Shown one piece after another: positions 10,900 to 21,816 of a stretch of DNA of 64,000 nucleotides (position 1 is the first letter of the stretch; every line of letters begins with the position of its first letter). The notes under the pieces were generated by a model. The model worked only from the letters and a program-made list of their open reading frames with translations, was not told where the DNA came from and searched no databases. The stretch is from Microvelia longipes. Lineage: Eukaryota > Arthropoda > Insecta > Hemiptera > Veliidae. The translations under genes and the position numbers were made by a program. The stretch lies in assembly GCA_018340805.1 (NCBI GenBank), contig JACMZG010001913.1, positions 5,442,208 to 5,506,207 on the forward strand. Reading direction: 5' to 3'.

Positions 10900-11280
10900 A
10901 CCGTTTGCGCCATTTGTATGGTTCGATGAGGCTGAAATCGGTCTTAATCGCTCAGCTAGCCGTCTACTTTAATACGAGATACCTTTTTTAAAGCCATTTC
11001 AAAGTTTCAAAAAAAATTTTTTTTCATGACGTCATAACTTGGTTGATGACGTCATAATGTTTTTATAAACAATAGGCCTCGTAACCTCCTCGACATCTCG
11101 CGATTTGCAAAGTTTCGTTTCAATTTGAGAACGCCTTCGAGAGTTATCGTTCGCCTATACGAAAGGGTAAAACTCTTACATACATATATATATATATTAC
11201 ATATATATATATTAATTATATATATATATATATATATATAAATATATATATAATAATATACCATATATATATAAAACTTT
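10900..11280 (+). repeat. Dispersed repeat ending in (AT)n array
   Basis: This repeat matches 54480-54830 in order: a GCGCCATTTG / GCGCCACTTG block, a GAAATCGGTCTTAAT / GAAACCGGTCTCAAT block, AACAATAGGCCTCGTAACC in both, TATCGTTCGCC / TATCATTCGCC, a run of CTCT-like bases and then an (AT)n array (11186-11275 here). Confidence 0.65.
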
Positions 11281-12684
11281 TCGGACATACTTTTTTTGTT
11301 ATCAGGAAGTCAATAGGAACCGATTCCGCTCACTCCCACCCTCAACTTCCGTCATCCCGAAACAACCTCATAAGCGTCAATTTTCATAATGAAAATTCGC
11401 TAAAATCACTTTTTAGTTCCTGAGACACCCAAATTTTGCGTTTTTTTGTCTTTATTTGAGGCTTAATATTTTGGCTTTGGCTCTACCTAGCTTAGTGAAA
11501 CAACTCCGTTTAAAAGTGTCCCTTTTTGGGCTTTACTAAAAACTATATTTTTTGTTTCTGCACTAATCTACTCGTGAGTTTGCATAATAATCGACCACAA
11601 AGACTAAAACTGAACTTTTTCATTATTTTTTTTATCAAGAAAAAAAATATTTTAATGTTCCAAATTTTACCTTTTGGAGTTAATGAATTCTTGAAAGTTT
11701 TCATGATTTTGGCGTTTTTCAGAGCGATTTATCGTCCAATGGGACTGGAGCGATTTTTTTTAAATAGGGCTTAAAATATAAAAATATAAATATATTATAT
11801 TAATAAATTTTTTGTATATTATTATCTTCATCACCATTTTAATGAATCATATATCATAGTCTCAATTATATTTCCAAACATGTATAGAGTCATATTTAAA
11901 TATTTAGTATTAAAATCGTGTCACGGAACTTTGGAGTAATTTTGGAATCCTGAATAATTTAAATGACCTACAAAATTTAAAAAAAACACGCCAATACAAA
12001 TATTTGAATTGAATATTTTTCACGCCAAACCAGAATTCAGATCGGACAGTTAAAACTAGATGTCTACCTACCATCATTCATTGGCTCAGGTGATGGTCTA
12101 ACGGGAATCATCTTATTGCGGGTTGTCCCACAACTTCCTAAATAAATTAGTTGATCTAAATATCTTTTTATTGCTTTATCTAAAAAAAAAAAATGATGCT
12201 GTATCAAAAAAGTGTAAATCACAGTAAAATATTGTATAAAAAAAATATTATTTTGATTTTTCCGCGAAAACAGGATTTTCGGCCGCTCCGCAGCTTGGCC
12301 GCAGTTGGTAAAGTTGGTAGAACTTTATCATTTCTACAAACTTTTTTCTGCACTAAGTTTTAACAGCTAAGCATAAATACTGTAGGAGATACCATGGTAA
12401 CAGTCCCACAACTGGACCTTAGCCAAAGAGGTGCCAAGATGTAGTACCCCCCCCCCCTCCCGGGAAAAATGTCGCCCCTTTAGACGAAGTAGTTTTAACT
12501 CCCTTAGAGATGTGGGAAACACTGATTATATAAATAAGAGTAAATGATATACACTTTACTTTTGACTGACTTGGAAACAAATAAGTATTTCTAAGTAAGT
12601 ATGGTCCAGGGTGGTCCGAGGACCACTAATTGAAAAACGGTTTGGATCAGTGAAGCGTGACGTGTCACTACCAAAAATATATGT
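11281..12684. other. AT-rich spacer
   Basis: There is no credible gene. A C9 run lies near 12448 and a small GC hairpin-like block (CGGCCGCTCCGCAGCTTGGC) at about 12280-12300. Confidence 0.5.
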
Positions 12685-12753
12685 CTTAATATATAATATA
12701 TATAATATATATATAATATATAATATATAATTATATAATATAATATATAAATA

Positions 12754-12800
<47 letters not shown>

Positions 12801-12836
12801 TATATATATATATATATAATATATATATATATTTAT
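12685..12836. repeat. (AT)n microsatellite
   Basis: About 150 bases of TA/TAA alternation. The frames through it encode only Ile/Tyr runs and are not genes. Confidence 0.9.
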
Positions 12837-12902
12837 ATTATATTCATTCATTATCTTCCTATTTGTTTCTGATATCTTCTTGCATGTTCCTAAAAACATT
12901 GC

Positions 12903-13035
12903 TAGGGAAGGTAAGTTTGGTTCTATTTCTCTATCTCATAACGTTTATAGGGTTAGTAAAGTTATCTTATCAGGTTATCCCCTTTATTAAAGATCCTTGG
13001 TTGATCACTGAACTCAGCCCACTGAACAAGCCTAC
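12903..13035 (+). repeat. Family G end fragment
   Basis: The string AGGGAAGGTAAGTTTGGTTC, then TATTTCTCTATCTCATA and CCCCTTTATTAAAGATCCTTGG, matches the reverse complement of 30346-30465 and, more loosely, 31322-31430. Confidence 0.6.
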
Positions 13036-13314
13036 AGGGATGTATTTCCTGCTTCGCTTTGTTTTGTAGTGAAAATTAAATTATTTAGTTATTTGTTCAA
13101 AGGAAAGATATGATTGTTTTGATAATAATAAGGATAAGATTTATTTATGAAGTAATGCAGAAAAATATAGCTTTCACTTGTCAGGCTAATACGACTTTTA
13201 TTTCTTTCTAGTAGACAGGATAATTATTTTGTCAATTTAATGGTTTAATATTTAATATCTGTCATATTATAGCAAAACACACGGTTATTTTCAGGACGTT
13301 TTCAGTTGTTTTTC

Positions 13315-13650
13315 GTCACCTTACAATAATACTAATATAGAAGGAGCATATGACCGTAAACACAATGTAATGCTACTGATAACACGAAAGCCAGTTGACT
13401 GGTGGTCATAAGTAGGGGTACCACCCTAACAACAAAATATTTTAAATATGTGTCATAAATATCGACACAAACGTGTTGTTTGTAGTTAAACTTATAGAAA
13501 CTTATAGTAAAGCCCCGACTCCTTTGTTGATTATACACAAAATGCAAGCACTAGGACTTACAAGGTAGAAGACCATCTATTATCTAAATCTTTTTTATCA
13601 TCTTTTTATAAATGCCCAACGATTTAGTAACTTGCTATCGATCTATCACT
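13315..13650 (+). repeat. Family V copy 1
   Basis: It begins CACCTTACAATAATACTAAT, contains GGAGCATATGACCGT and ACACGAAAGCCAGTTGACTGG, then TGTGTCATAAATATCG. The downstream part (13470-13650) recurs inverted at 37460-37640, including AACAAACAACACG, CAAAATGCAAGCA and TTAGTAACTTGCTAT. Confidence 0.7.
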
Positions 13651-13673
13651 TCTCTCTAATTACTATCGCTACT

Positions 13674-13850
13674 ATCACCTTAGAATAATACTAATATAAA
13701 GGAGCATATGGCCCGTGTACAAAATGTAATTCTACTGACAACACGAAAGCCGGTTACTGGTGGTCCTAAGGGGTCCAACACATAATTAAGTGGTTATTAA
13801 GTACTAAACAACAAAAAATTATTTTAATATGTGTCATAAAATATCGATTA
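13674..13850 (+). repeat. Family V copy 2
   Basis: This is a direct repeat of 13315-13460: CACCTTAGAATAATACTAAT, GGAGCATATGGCCCGT, ACACGAAAGCCGGTTACTGG and TGTGTCATAAAATATCG. It differs by indels and a few substitutions. A short inverted piece with AACCGGCTTTCGTGTTA is at about 14150-14173. Confidence 0.7.
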
Positions 13851-14316
13851 ATGAAGAAATCGTAAAAGACAAATATAACAACTTAAAAACCTGCTGATTA
13901 TTTAATAAAACCAGTCTTAGATGGCAAAAGGATAGCGAAATATAAGAATCTCCATTTAGTTAACGAGGACTACTTTTAATATAATTTTAATAAAAAAACC
14001 TTAAACTACAATTTAAAGTGCTTAAAATATTGCATTAATGCACAGATATTTATATTAGTATTTTAATAATAATAATCAGCAACCGGAAGTATAGCCAACT
14101 TTTTTTTAGAGAATTGTATATTGTTAGGGTGGCAGATTTACTAGTGCACCAGTGAACCGGCTTTCGTGTTACGTATATAGCCCTTTTATATAAGTATTAT
14201 TTTTAGTTCGTCATGCTGACTGTTTGTCTGCGTCACGCATAACTCCCGCTGTGTTTATGCTAGAGAGTTGAAACATGGTGCAAATATGAGACTCTAGGTT
14301 TAGTTGTGCTACTTTA
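13851..14316. other. Spacer with a family V fragment
   Basis: Apart from the inverted V fragment near 14120-14190, there is no gene or recognised repeat. Confidence 0.5.
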
Positions 14317-14400
14317 TAGTATAACACATGGCTAAAATCGGTTGACAGCGTGGGAAAATATTATTGAGAAACGAATGAGGTTGGTTATTAGATAGTTACC
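14317..14400 (+). mobile_element. MITE B, one end only
   Basis: TATAGTATAACACATGGCTA followed by AAATCGGTTGACAGCGTGGG is the terminal repeat of the MITE family seen complete at 39413-39571. The second end is not found nearby. Confidence 0.55.
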
Positions 14401-15889
14401 TAATAATTCTAAGGTCAAGCGTAGCGAGGCCGAAATAATAACCTCATATGTTTCGGATAACTACTTTATTCTGAGGTCGAGCACGTTAAGAGCACTTTAG
14501 GCTTAGTATTATCATTACATTCTGAAGACGAGCAAAGCAATTCCGAAGTTGTAAGATTTAATTCGATGTTTTAAGTAACAAATCAAAGTAAGTTTTTCAA
14601 ACTTACTTTGACTAATGATACACTTGATTTTCATACTAAAACAATTACTGTAAGTAGTGATGCGATTATGGTAATTTATTGTAAGTTTCTAAACAGGTCA
14701 TATATCACTCAAACAAATCGTCTTGTGACTAGGTTTGTTTTATTTTCTGCAAGTTTGACATACTTTAACTTGCAACTATTACCCTGAAGCTTGTTAAAAT
14801 TTATTTTATGATTTATGTCCGAGATTAACTGTGCTGTCTAGGAGTATTTGCATTTTTGATTTCATGAAATGCAAAATGTTTGAAGGCTGGCTTATTCTCA
14901 GCGAATTCCTGAAGTTAGAATCAGAAATAACTTTTTTGAGGTAGTACGTAATGAGCTCTTTATTGGACCGTTTTATAGGATGAGAAGCCAATCATTATTG
15001 TTTATAGGGGTTAGTACTTTCACCTCCGAGACAATAAGAATAAAAAAAACTCCTAGGACGAAAGTAATTCATATGTTGCCGCCATTACTGTAATGTAGCG
15101 TGTCAAAAAAACAATCTGTAAAACCTTCATGAGGTTCTTTAAAAACGTTCATTTTTGTTTCTCTTATTGTTCGTAGACTAATTTTTTTCGTTTTTAAAAA
15201 GGTGTTCTAATTGCAATTTTTTGTGTGTTTGTTTTGTAAAGCTTTTACATTTTTGAGTAAAAGTGTGAAGCATGATGAATTTAATGACGAACGATAATAT
15301 GGAGTTAATAATAATTGGACGTTTGGTTTTTTTTCAATTAAGTATATAGCGCAGTTTAATGAGTGCTATTTTTTGATTTTTTTAATGAGTGCTTTATTTA
15401 ATGATCGCTACCTCAAAAAAAAGTGTATGCCATCCTGCTGAGATGGCAATTTTTCCCGACTCGCTTCGCTCGTCGGTAAATCTAATTGCCGTGACATAAA
15501 GACACACTTCTCAGCCTTATGGCATAAATAACTATTATTTGCTTTATAACATAGTAGTACGAACATGCATCAAAATAAAACATAACTTACAAAAATTATA
15601 AAATAGAAATAAATAAATTATTAGGGTTAAGAAATTAATAAAACCATATAAATATCTGTAAACGAAAAATTACTTTTTGAAAGCTTGTTAAAATAGGGTT
15701 GTGACATTGTGGTCTTAGAGTGGGAGGGAGGGGATTTATTTGAAAGAGGGTGGACTCACTGATCAGTTTACATTTGAATAAAACTGGGTGCAAAATTTAC
15801 TCAAATAAAAGTATTGAACCGTATTTATGAAGTATTGATGACTTTATTTACCAGCATGATTCAACAAAAAATTCAACAGTTTAACTTTG
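14401..15889. other. AT-rich spacer with family R fragments
   Basis: Family R motifs occur at about 14415 (AGCGTAGCGAGGCCGAA), 14520 (GAAGACGAGCAAAGC) and 15425-15520 (CTCGCTTCGCTCGTC flanked by GATGGCAATTTTTCC). No gene is seen. Confidence 0.5.
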
Positions 15890-16200
15890 AAAAATCGGGT
15901 ACGGGTACCTCGGAATTTTCCTCATACATCGGATTCGCTACAGACTCATCCTCTCTGCTTTGGACTCGCTTCGCTCGACCTCAAAAATACAGTTCGCCAA
16001 ATTTATACTGCAACATGTATTTGAACTCGCTTCCCTCGTCTTCAAATGTAAAACGCATCTGTAAAATATCTCATCGTCACCAATACAATACTCAATACTG
16101 TGTATTGAAAACTTAGGTACTTATTTATAGGTAATAATATACACTTGAACCAAATTACAACTCAGTTGAACCATCTGTTCAATTTTTACACACGATTTCT
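15890..16200 (-). repeat. Family R copy
   Basis: It opens with ATCGGGTACGGGTACCTCGG and contains GGACTCGCTTCGCTCGAC, AATACAGTTCGCCAA, AACTCGCTTCCCTCGTC and AGGTAATAATATACACTTG. It corresponds to the terminal third of the family. Confidence 0.7.
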
Positions 16201-17244
16201 TATAATATAATAATAAAAAATAATATATAATATATAAATATATATGAATATATAAATATATAAATAAATAATATATATATATATATAATTTTTTTTTTTT
16301 TTCTTCTTGCCCGTGTATTTAATTTATTAATATAACATAGTAAAAATTTATATCTAATCTTTCTGACATGAAACAGATATCTTTAACCACTGAAACGAAC
16401 GATGCGAGTCTCATGACGGGTTGCAGTATAAATTCGCCTATTCGTTTATTCTATAGACGAGCGAAGCGAGTAGGAAGTAGGTAAGATGGCCGCAGCGAAT
16501 CCGACGGTTATGAGGAAAAGTTCCAAAGAGACCCCAAACCCGATTTTTATTTAACAGATGAAAATGTTGTTATTAGGTAATAATTTCTTGATTAATAATT
16601 ATAAAATAATAATTTTTAATACTTTATCACTTCTCTTTTCCCCTATTGTAACTCTTTACCTCACTTCTTTTTCTTTACCTCTATTGTCACTCCTTTTAGG
16701 CATTCCTTTTCTGAGTCCTTTAAATATTATTGGTGTTGGTGTCTCTATTTTTATTCTTCTATTAATTTTTTTTTTTGGCTTTATGATAATATTCCGTTTT
16801 AAGCTTTTTGCAATTTTGTAAATATGTTGCTTTTTTTTTCTTTTTTAAAGTTATTCTTTGTAATAATTGTTTTTTTTTTATTAAATAATTTTTTCATAAA
16901 TGTCATTTGGACCCCAGGTCTTTTTTTATATTATAAAAAAATAAATAAATAGAAATATAATTCAAACAATTCGATACTATCTGGAAAGGAGATATAGCTC
17001 TGTAGCCACGCTTCTAATATATCAATTTATGAGGTTATCAACAACTATTTTATTTTTGATTAAAACAAAATCATTATAGATATTGATATTTATATTATTT
17101 ATTTAGCTGGTAGTTCTTATAGTTTTATCTTACATGATTTGCGTCAAAAGAGGTTCTCAACTAGGTGTACCACTAAGTCAATTTGAACTTAAACGCGAAA
17201 TGCAGCGTTTTTATTTTTAAATGAATTAGATAATTATTCTCTTT
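16201..17244. other. AT-rich spacer
   Basis: (AT)-rich arrays fill 16205-16290. A family R fragment in + sense (GACGAGCGAAGCGAGTAGG, with ATGAGGAAAAGTTCC) is at 16450-16525. A hydrophobic frame at 16558-16821 is low-complexity T-rich DNA, not a gene. Confidence 0.5.
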
Positions 17245-17522
17245 TAGACCAAACCCAGGGTGTTTGTTAGTAGAAAATGGTAATGCTGGAACCGGTTCTC
17301 AAAATTTCGTAAATACCTGTCCTGAACAAGGATCGCAATTCCGGGCCGATCGTTCGGATGGGTGTCCCAGAACAGAGCCTTTGCCCCTAAAGTGCGTTCT
17401 GCCTGGACACCCATCCATACGATCACAAATTGCAGAATCCTGTTCAGGCAAGGTATTAACAAAAATTGAGACCGGTTCCACCATTCACACTTTTTTATAA
17501 CAAAACACCCTGGCCTGGTCTA
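17245..17522. mobile_element. Foldback element C, copy 1 (278 bp)
   Basis: This near-perfect palindrome begins TAGACCAAACCCAGGGTGTT and ends CACCCTGGCCTGGTCTA. Both arms contain TGGAACCGGT, ATTTCGTAAATACC / GGTATTAACAAAAATTGAG and GGATGGGTGTCC / GGACACCCATCC. The turn is near CCTTTGCCCCTAAAGTGCG. A second copy lies at 29445-29734. It is non-coding and of MITE type; open frames on both strands reflect the palindrome. Confidence 0.85.
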
Positions 17523-17631
17523 GCTAAAGTGATCTAACACTTTATGACAAGTTTTATAATTTTAGGCATAGTAATTATAAAATAACGTTTTTCACATAGC
17601 CTTGTTATGATGTCTATAAATTGAATCCTTC

Positions 17632-18050
17632 TAGCGAATTTCCTTTGGATATAATTCGCTAATCGGGATAGGCCTCATAGTGGGAGTCAAATCACGAAAA
17701 AATATGTTTTGCGATATATTATATCCAAAAATCAAAGTCTTAGATCACTTTAGAGAAAAAAGATAATCGTTGCCCTTATATCGTGCAGTAATGCCACTCA
17801 TATATCAACAGTAATATAAACGAAACGATAAAGACAACAACCATAAAGGCCGCGAGCGACCCACGCCTGCGCCGCGTAGCGCCGAGCGCGAAGCACAAGG
17901 CCTTGGAAATGGCAAAAAGCCCAAGGCCTTGAGGCAAAGAGGCCCAAGCCTAAGTGGCAAAGAGGCTCAAGGCCTGAAGAGGCAAAAGGCCCAAGGCTTA
18001 GAGTGGCAATAGGACCAAGGCTTGGAGTGGCAAAGAGGCCCAGGCCTCTT
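17632..18050. repeat. Family W fragment, then GC-rich minisatellite
   Basis: 17632-17690 carries the GCGAATTTCC...ATTCGCTAATCGGGATAGGC block. 17850-17900 is GC-rich with GCGCCGCGTAGCGCCGAGCG. 17905-18045 is a degenerate tandem repeat of about 25-28 bases built on TGGCAAAGAGGCCCAAGGC, about five copies. Confidence 0.65.
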
Positions 18051-19798
18051 GTTTATTAATCAGTATCAAAAAATCGTTATAATGGCGACGTATCGTTCGC
18101 TAAAGATGTACTTCCTGTATCTAATCCTGTATAACTAAAATCAAGATTATATTATCTTCTTTCCATGTACCCTTTTGCTTTTATCTTTTTTCTATTAATC
18201 TTTTAATGAAATCTCGATAAACATTGAGATAATGTTAGGACTTGTAATTATAAATAAAAGAAGACCACATAGTATTATTAATTATAAAAATTGAGTTACA
18301 AAGTAAGGTTGTTTGTGAAAACAGACTCACCGATCTGTTACCATCTCGAAGGAAAAGATACTTTTATGGATTTCTAACTTTCGAGTGTCTTATAACAAGT
18401 ACCTTATATTAGAAAGCGTTTACAATATAATTAACTATTATTTTCTTAAAATACGTTTTTCTTTTTCCTAGTGAACACAAATTTAATACTGTTGAAATCG
18501 GGTTCTGGGCACCTCGGAACTTTCCTCATCACTTGAGATCGCTAGGTCTTTCTCCGTACTTCAACTCGCTCCGATCGTCCTCAAGTACATTAAGTCTTTT
18601 ACATAAGTCGTTAAATTTATTTATCTACTCCTTGTATTTCTGAGTGGCTTCACTTTTCATATGTATGTTTGGATACTTCATTGCTTCTCACGACTATTCA
18701 TATGTCTTACCTCTAAATCATTACCTAATTTCTAAGGATAGCATAGTATCATTAATAATAGGATAGATAAAGTCATAGTACTTGTTAATAATTAAACTAA
18801 TAGATACATCGATCATATTTGTAAGCTATTGTTGACAAATGAACTTTGGTACCGTACTTAGTGGATATCCCTAGAATATATCAAAGGAGAAATTTTACAC
18901 TGTACTCCAATTTCTATACCATGTCTGAAAACTCTGAGGTCCCCTCTCCTCTAATTTGGCTCTATTCCCTGAGTCTTCTCCTCACTCACATATACCATCT
19001 CTTTCAATTATATTCAGTTCTAGCATATTAACATTTTAATTAAGAAATAGGACAAGTCAGACTCTTCCATAACCTTAAATGGTTCATTAACTAAGTTGCT
19101 TTACAGTCAATCATGTGACAGTTCGAGACATTAAGACTTGGTCAAATCGAACGTCACAGTATTATAGTCTACTTACAGTGATGTTATCTCACACTGTAAA
19201 TGTACTTTTACTCCGTAGGGAGGAAAAGTGAAATGTGCCAACTGACAAATTTTTTTTGGAATTTTAGTAAATTTTTAGGATTTTTTTTGGTGTTATGTTG
19301 GTACACGGGTAGAATATACAATATACACACGCTAATGTTAAAATTACAAATAAGTATTACACATTATTCTAATGACAGCTTACAAAAAAATGTGAAATAG
19401 TGGCTTTATCCTCTCTTCATCAGAGTAATTGTCATGGTAAGAATAAACTAAACAACACAATAACATAAGGAGCTGAAGAATATTAAAGTTGTTAGTATTT
19501 CCCCAAATGATCACCATATGATTAATGTTCATATTTTAATTATTAATATGATGTTTATGCCACTTCTCTAGTTTATGACCCTATTTCTTAATCCATTTAA
19601 TATTATTTATTAGAAGCGAATTATAAATATTAAAGGAAGGGAATCATCTAATCTAAAGAAGTGGCATGTTTTATTACATATATAATAATTAATTATTAAA
19701 TGTAATGTTGATTATTGTATTATTGTAAAAGTTGGAAATAAAAAAATTAAATAAAAAAAAAAAAAAATTAGTTCTCTAGTCGTAGATAAAATGTAATA
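18051..19798. other. AT-rich spacer with a short family R fragment
   Basis: A family R end lies at about 18480-18620 (GGGCACCTCGGAACTTTCC and ACTCGCTCCGATCGTCC). The rest holds no credible gene, tRNA or element ends that I can identify. Confidence 0.5.
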
Positions 19799-20011
19799 TG
19801 CAACAAGGGATGAAAGTTTTCAGCTCTCGTATTATCTCCCTTGTCAAGCTCGGGAGCCAAAATGTTAGTTAACTCCTCGGCAAGCCTCGGGAGCTAACTA
19901 GTTTATTTCCTCGGCCTACCGGCCTCGTGAGCTAATGAAGTTCTCCTTCGGCGCTGCCTTAGGACGAAACTTTAACTTGAGCTGTAAAACTTACTTTCAT
20001 CCCTTGTTGCA
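19799..20011. mobile_element. MITE-like element with 20-bp terminal inverted repeats
   Basis: The ends are ATGCAACAAGGGATGAAAG and CTTTCATCCCTTGTTGCAT, exact inverse partners. Internal GC-rich short palindromes (CCTCGGCCTACCGGCCTCG and CTCGGGAGCC) fill the 213 bp. The right part recurs after the N at 21817 as part of the duplication. Confidence 0.75.
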
Positions 20012-20023
20012 TAATTAACTATT

Positions 20024-21260
20024 ACGACTCGCTTCGCTCGACCTCAGATAGTAAATTCTATCTTTTTATTCCTCGCAGTCACTCATCCTGGCATTCCTGG
20101 CACTGACTCATTGATATATCATAGCCACTCACTCAATGCTGCTTAATTTTTATGATCCTACAAAATCATAGATATACTTGTCGTATTGAAACAAAACATA
20201 GTCCAAATATTTATTACGTAAAGGTCTACACTTGTACTAAATCAGTATCATTCTCGGGGGCCGCCCATACTGCACTGACCACGTTCAATACTCTTTAATT
20301 TTTATGATCCAACAAAAATCATAGATGTACTTGTCATATTGAAACGAACGACTTAGTGTACTTGTTTAATTAGGTAATATAACCTATATAACTTACCAAA
20401 TAATACCTAATAATACCAAATAATACCTAATAATCTAATAAATACCAATAATACCAAAAATACCAATAATACCTAATAATACCAATAATACCTAATAATA
20501 CCAAAAATACCTAAAATACCAAATAATACCTATAATACACTACCAATAATACCTATAATATGTACCAAATATATACCAAATAATACCTAATAATACCCTT
20601 GTACCAAATAATACCTAATAATAACACTTGTACCAATAATACCTAATACAAAATATACCTAATACCAAATAATACTAAATAATACAAATAATACCTAATA
20701 ATACACTGTACCAATAATACCTAATAAACCCTAATACTAATATACATTTGTACCAATTACAAGTCAATTAGCCCATTTTTCAATTTTTTAAAAACGTACA
20801 CAAGTCATTCAACAAAAATTGAACTAATGCTGATAATGAGCTGAAACTTAGCACATATGTTAGTCTTATACATAGTCACATTCGTGCCAAATTTCATAAT
20901 AATTGCTAATTCATAATAAAACGTGCTGCATAATTTCCACGTTTTATAATTTTTTCGAAATTTTCGCTGAGTCATTATTGCAGGTTAGTGACGTCATAAA
21001 AAAATATTTTCCGGATAGCACAACTGCAGAGCGGTAGAGTTAAATAAATTAAAAATTAAAATTAAAATTCAACTTAAATTTCAACTCTCTAGCATAAAAC
21101 AAAATGGGCGCTTCGATGATAACAGAGAGACAGAACACATACAGACAGACAACTTTGCAAAAACTTTTCAGAGCCTTAAAAACGCCTGAAGCGTTTTGGA
21201 ATTCCGGTTTTATCCCGGTTCGTATTTTTTGTCACAATACTTTCCTATAACCTAAATAAA
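20024..21260 (-). repeat. Family R, longest copy, with minisatellite insert
   Basis: It runs ACTCGCTTCGCTCGACCTC, GCTGCTTAATTTTTATGATC, AAATCATAGATATACTTGTC, TTGTACCAAATTACAAGTC, CGTACACAAGTCATTCAAC, GATAATGAGCTGAAACTTAG, GAGTCATTATTGCAGG, TGACGTCATAAAAAAATATT, CAACTCTCTAGCATAAA and a tail near TTTTGTCACAATACTTTCC. This gives the fullest view of the family (over 1 kb). No open frame is conserved. It belongs to the left copy of the duplication. Confidence 0.75.
20380..20757. repeat. AATACCTAATAATACCAA minisatellite, left copy
   Basis: A degenerate array of AATACCTAAT and AATACCAAAT units with occasional ACACTTGTACC. It sits where other family R copies have a single GGTAATGGTGTACACTTGTACC, so it looks like local expansion of that motif. 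Confidence 0.85.
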
Positions 21261-21815
21261 TACGTACACAAGTCCTCTGATAAAAATGAAACTCTAATCC
21301 AAGAATTGGATTAAAATGAGGCAACGATTGTATTAAATAATAGTATTATATGACATTCAATTAGTATTCACAGTATTCTAAATTCGCGGATCGTATTGAA
21401 TACGATATTCAAATACGGTTACATACGCAGTAAGAACCAGTTCGATTCATCCAGTCGGCATCTAGTTCGATCCCCGATACACTGTATTTACCTTCAGATA
21501 CGATCGTATTGAACGGATAACCTTCTCGTCGAACTATTATTTCACTTATTTCAATTAAATATGACTGTTTTTTCATCAATAACTTTTTAACATTTTTTTA
21601 GTGTAAACTTTATATTATGCAAAGAAATCACAATTTAGATAAATAAATTTTGTTTTAAAACTTCCTACAACAAAAGTGAACCTCGCATATAAGACGAATT
21701 TTTGGGCGGTCAGTTAACCACGTAATCTCAATCGATCGATTCAATCGATCGACTCAATCGATCGAACGACGAGACCACGACAAAGAACAAACAAAACCCG
21801 ACCAAACAACGAACG

Positions 21816-21816
21816 N
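21816..21816. other. Single N (assembly junction)
   Basis: This is the only ambiguous base in the window. It lies exactly where the left duplication copy ends and the right copy begins, so it marks a contig join or gap of unknown size. Confidence 0.95.

Larger units (their letters stand above)
19895..21815 (+). repeat. Left copy of a 1.9-kb direct duplication abutting a gap
   Basis: The sequence from TAACTAGTTTATTTCCTCGG (19895) to about 21740 recurs from 21817 to about 23640. Differences are nearly all 1-2 base indels. Its last ~75 bases (21740-21815) are low-quality-looking CAATCGATCGA repeats just before the N. This is best explained as two overlapping contig or haplotype ends that were not merged. 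Confidence 0.88.

Noticed and set aside
12591..12899. 102-codon minus-strand frame rich in Ile and Tyr
   Set aside because: It is a translation of an (AT)n microsatellite; the same holds for frames at 9285-9506, 11052-11288, 27180-27458, 37525-37833 and 46642-46851.
16558..16821. 87-codon hydrophobic open frame
   Set aside because: It lies in T-rich low-complexity DNA, its composition explains the Leu/Ile/Phe run, and there is no domain or splice context.
17244..17500. Three overlapping frames on both strands at 17.2-17.5 kb as genes
   Set aside because: They are mirror readings of the palindromic foldback element C.
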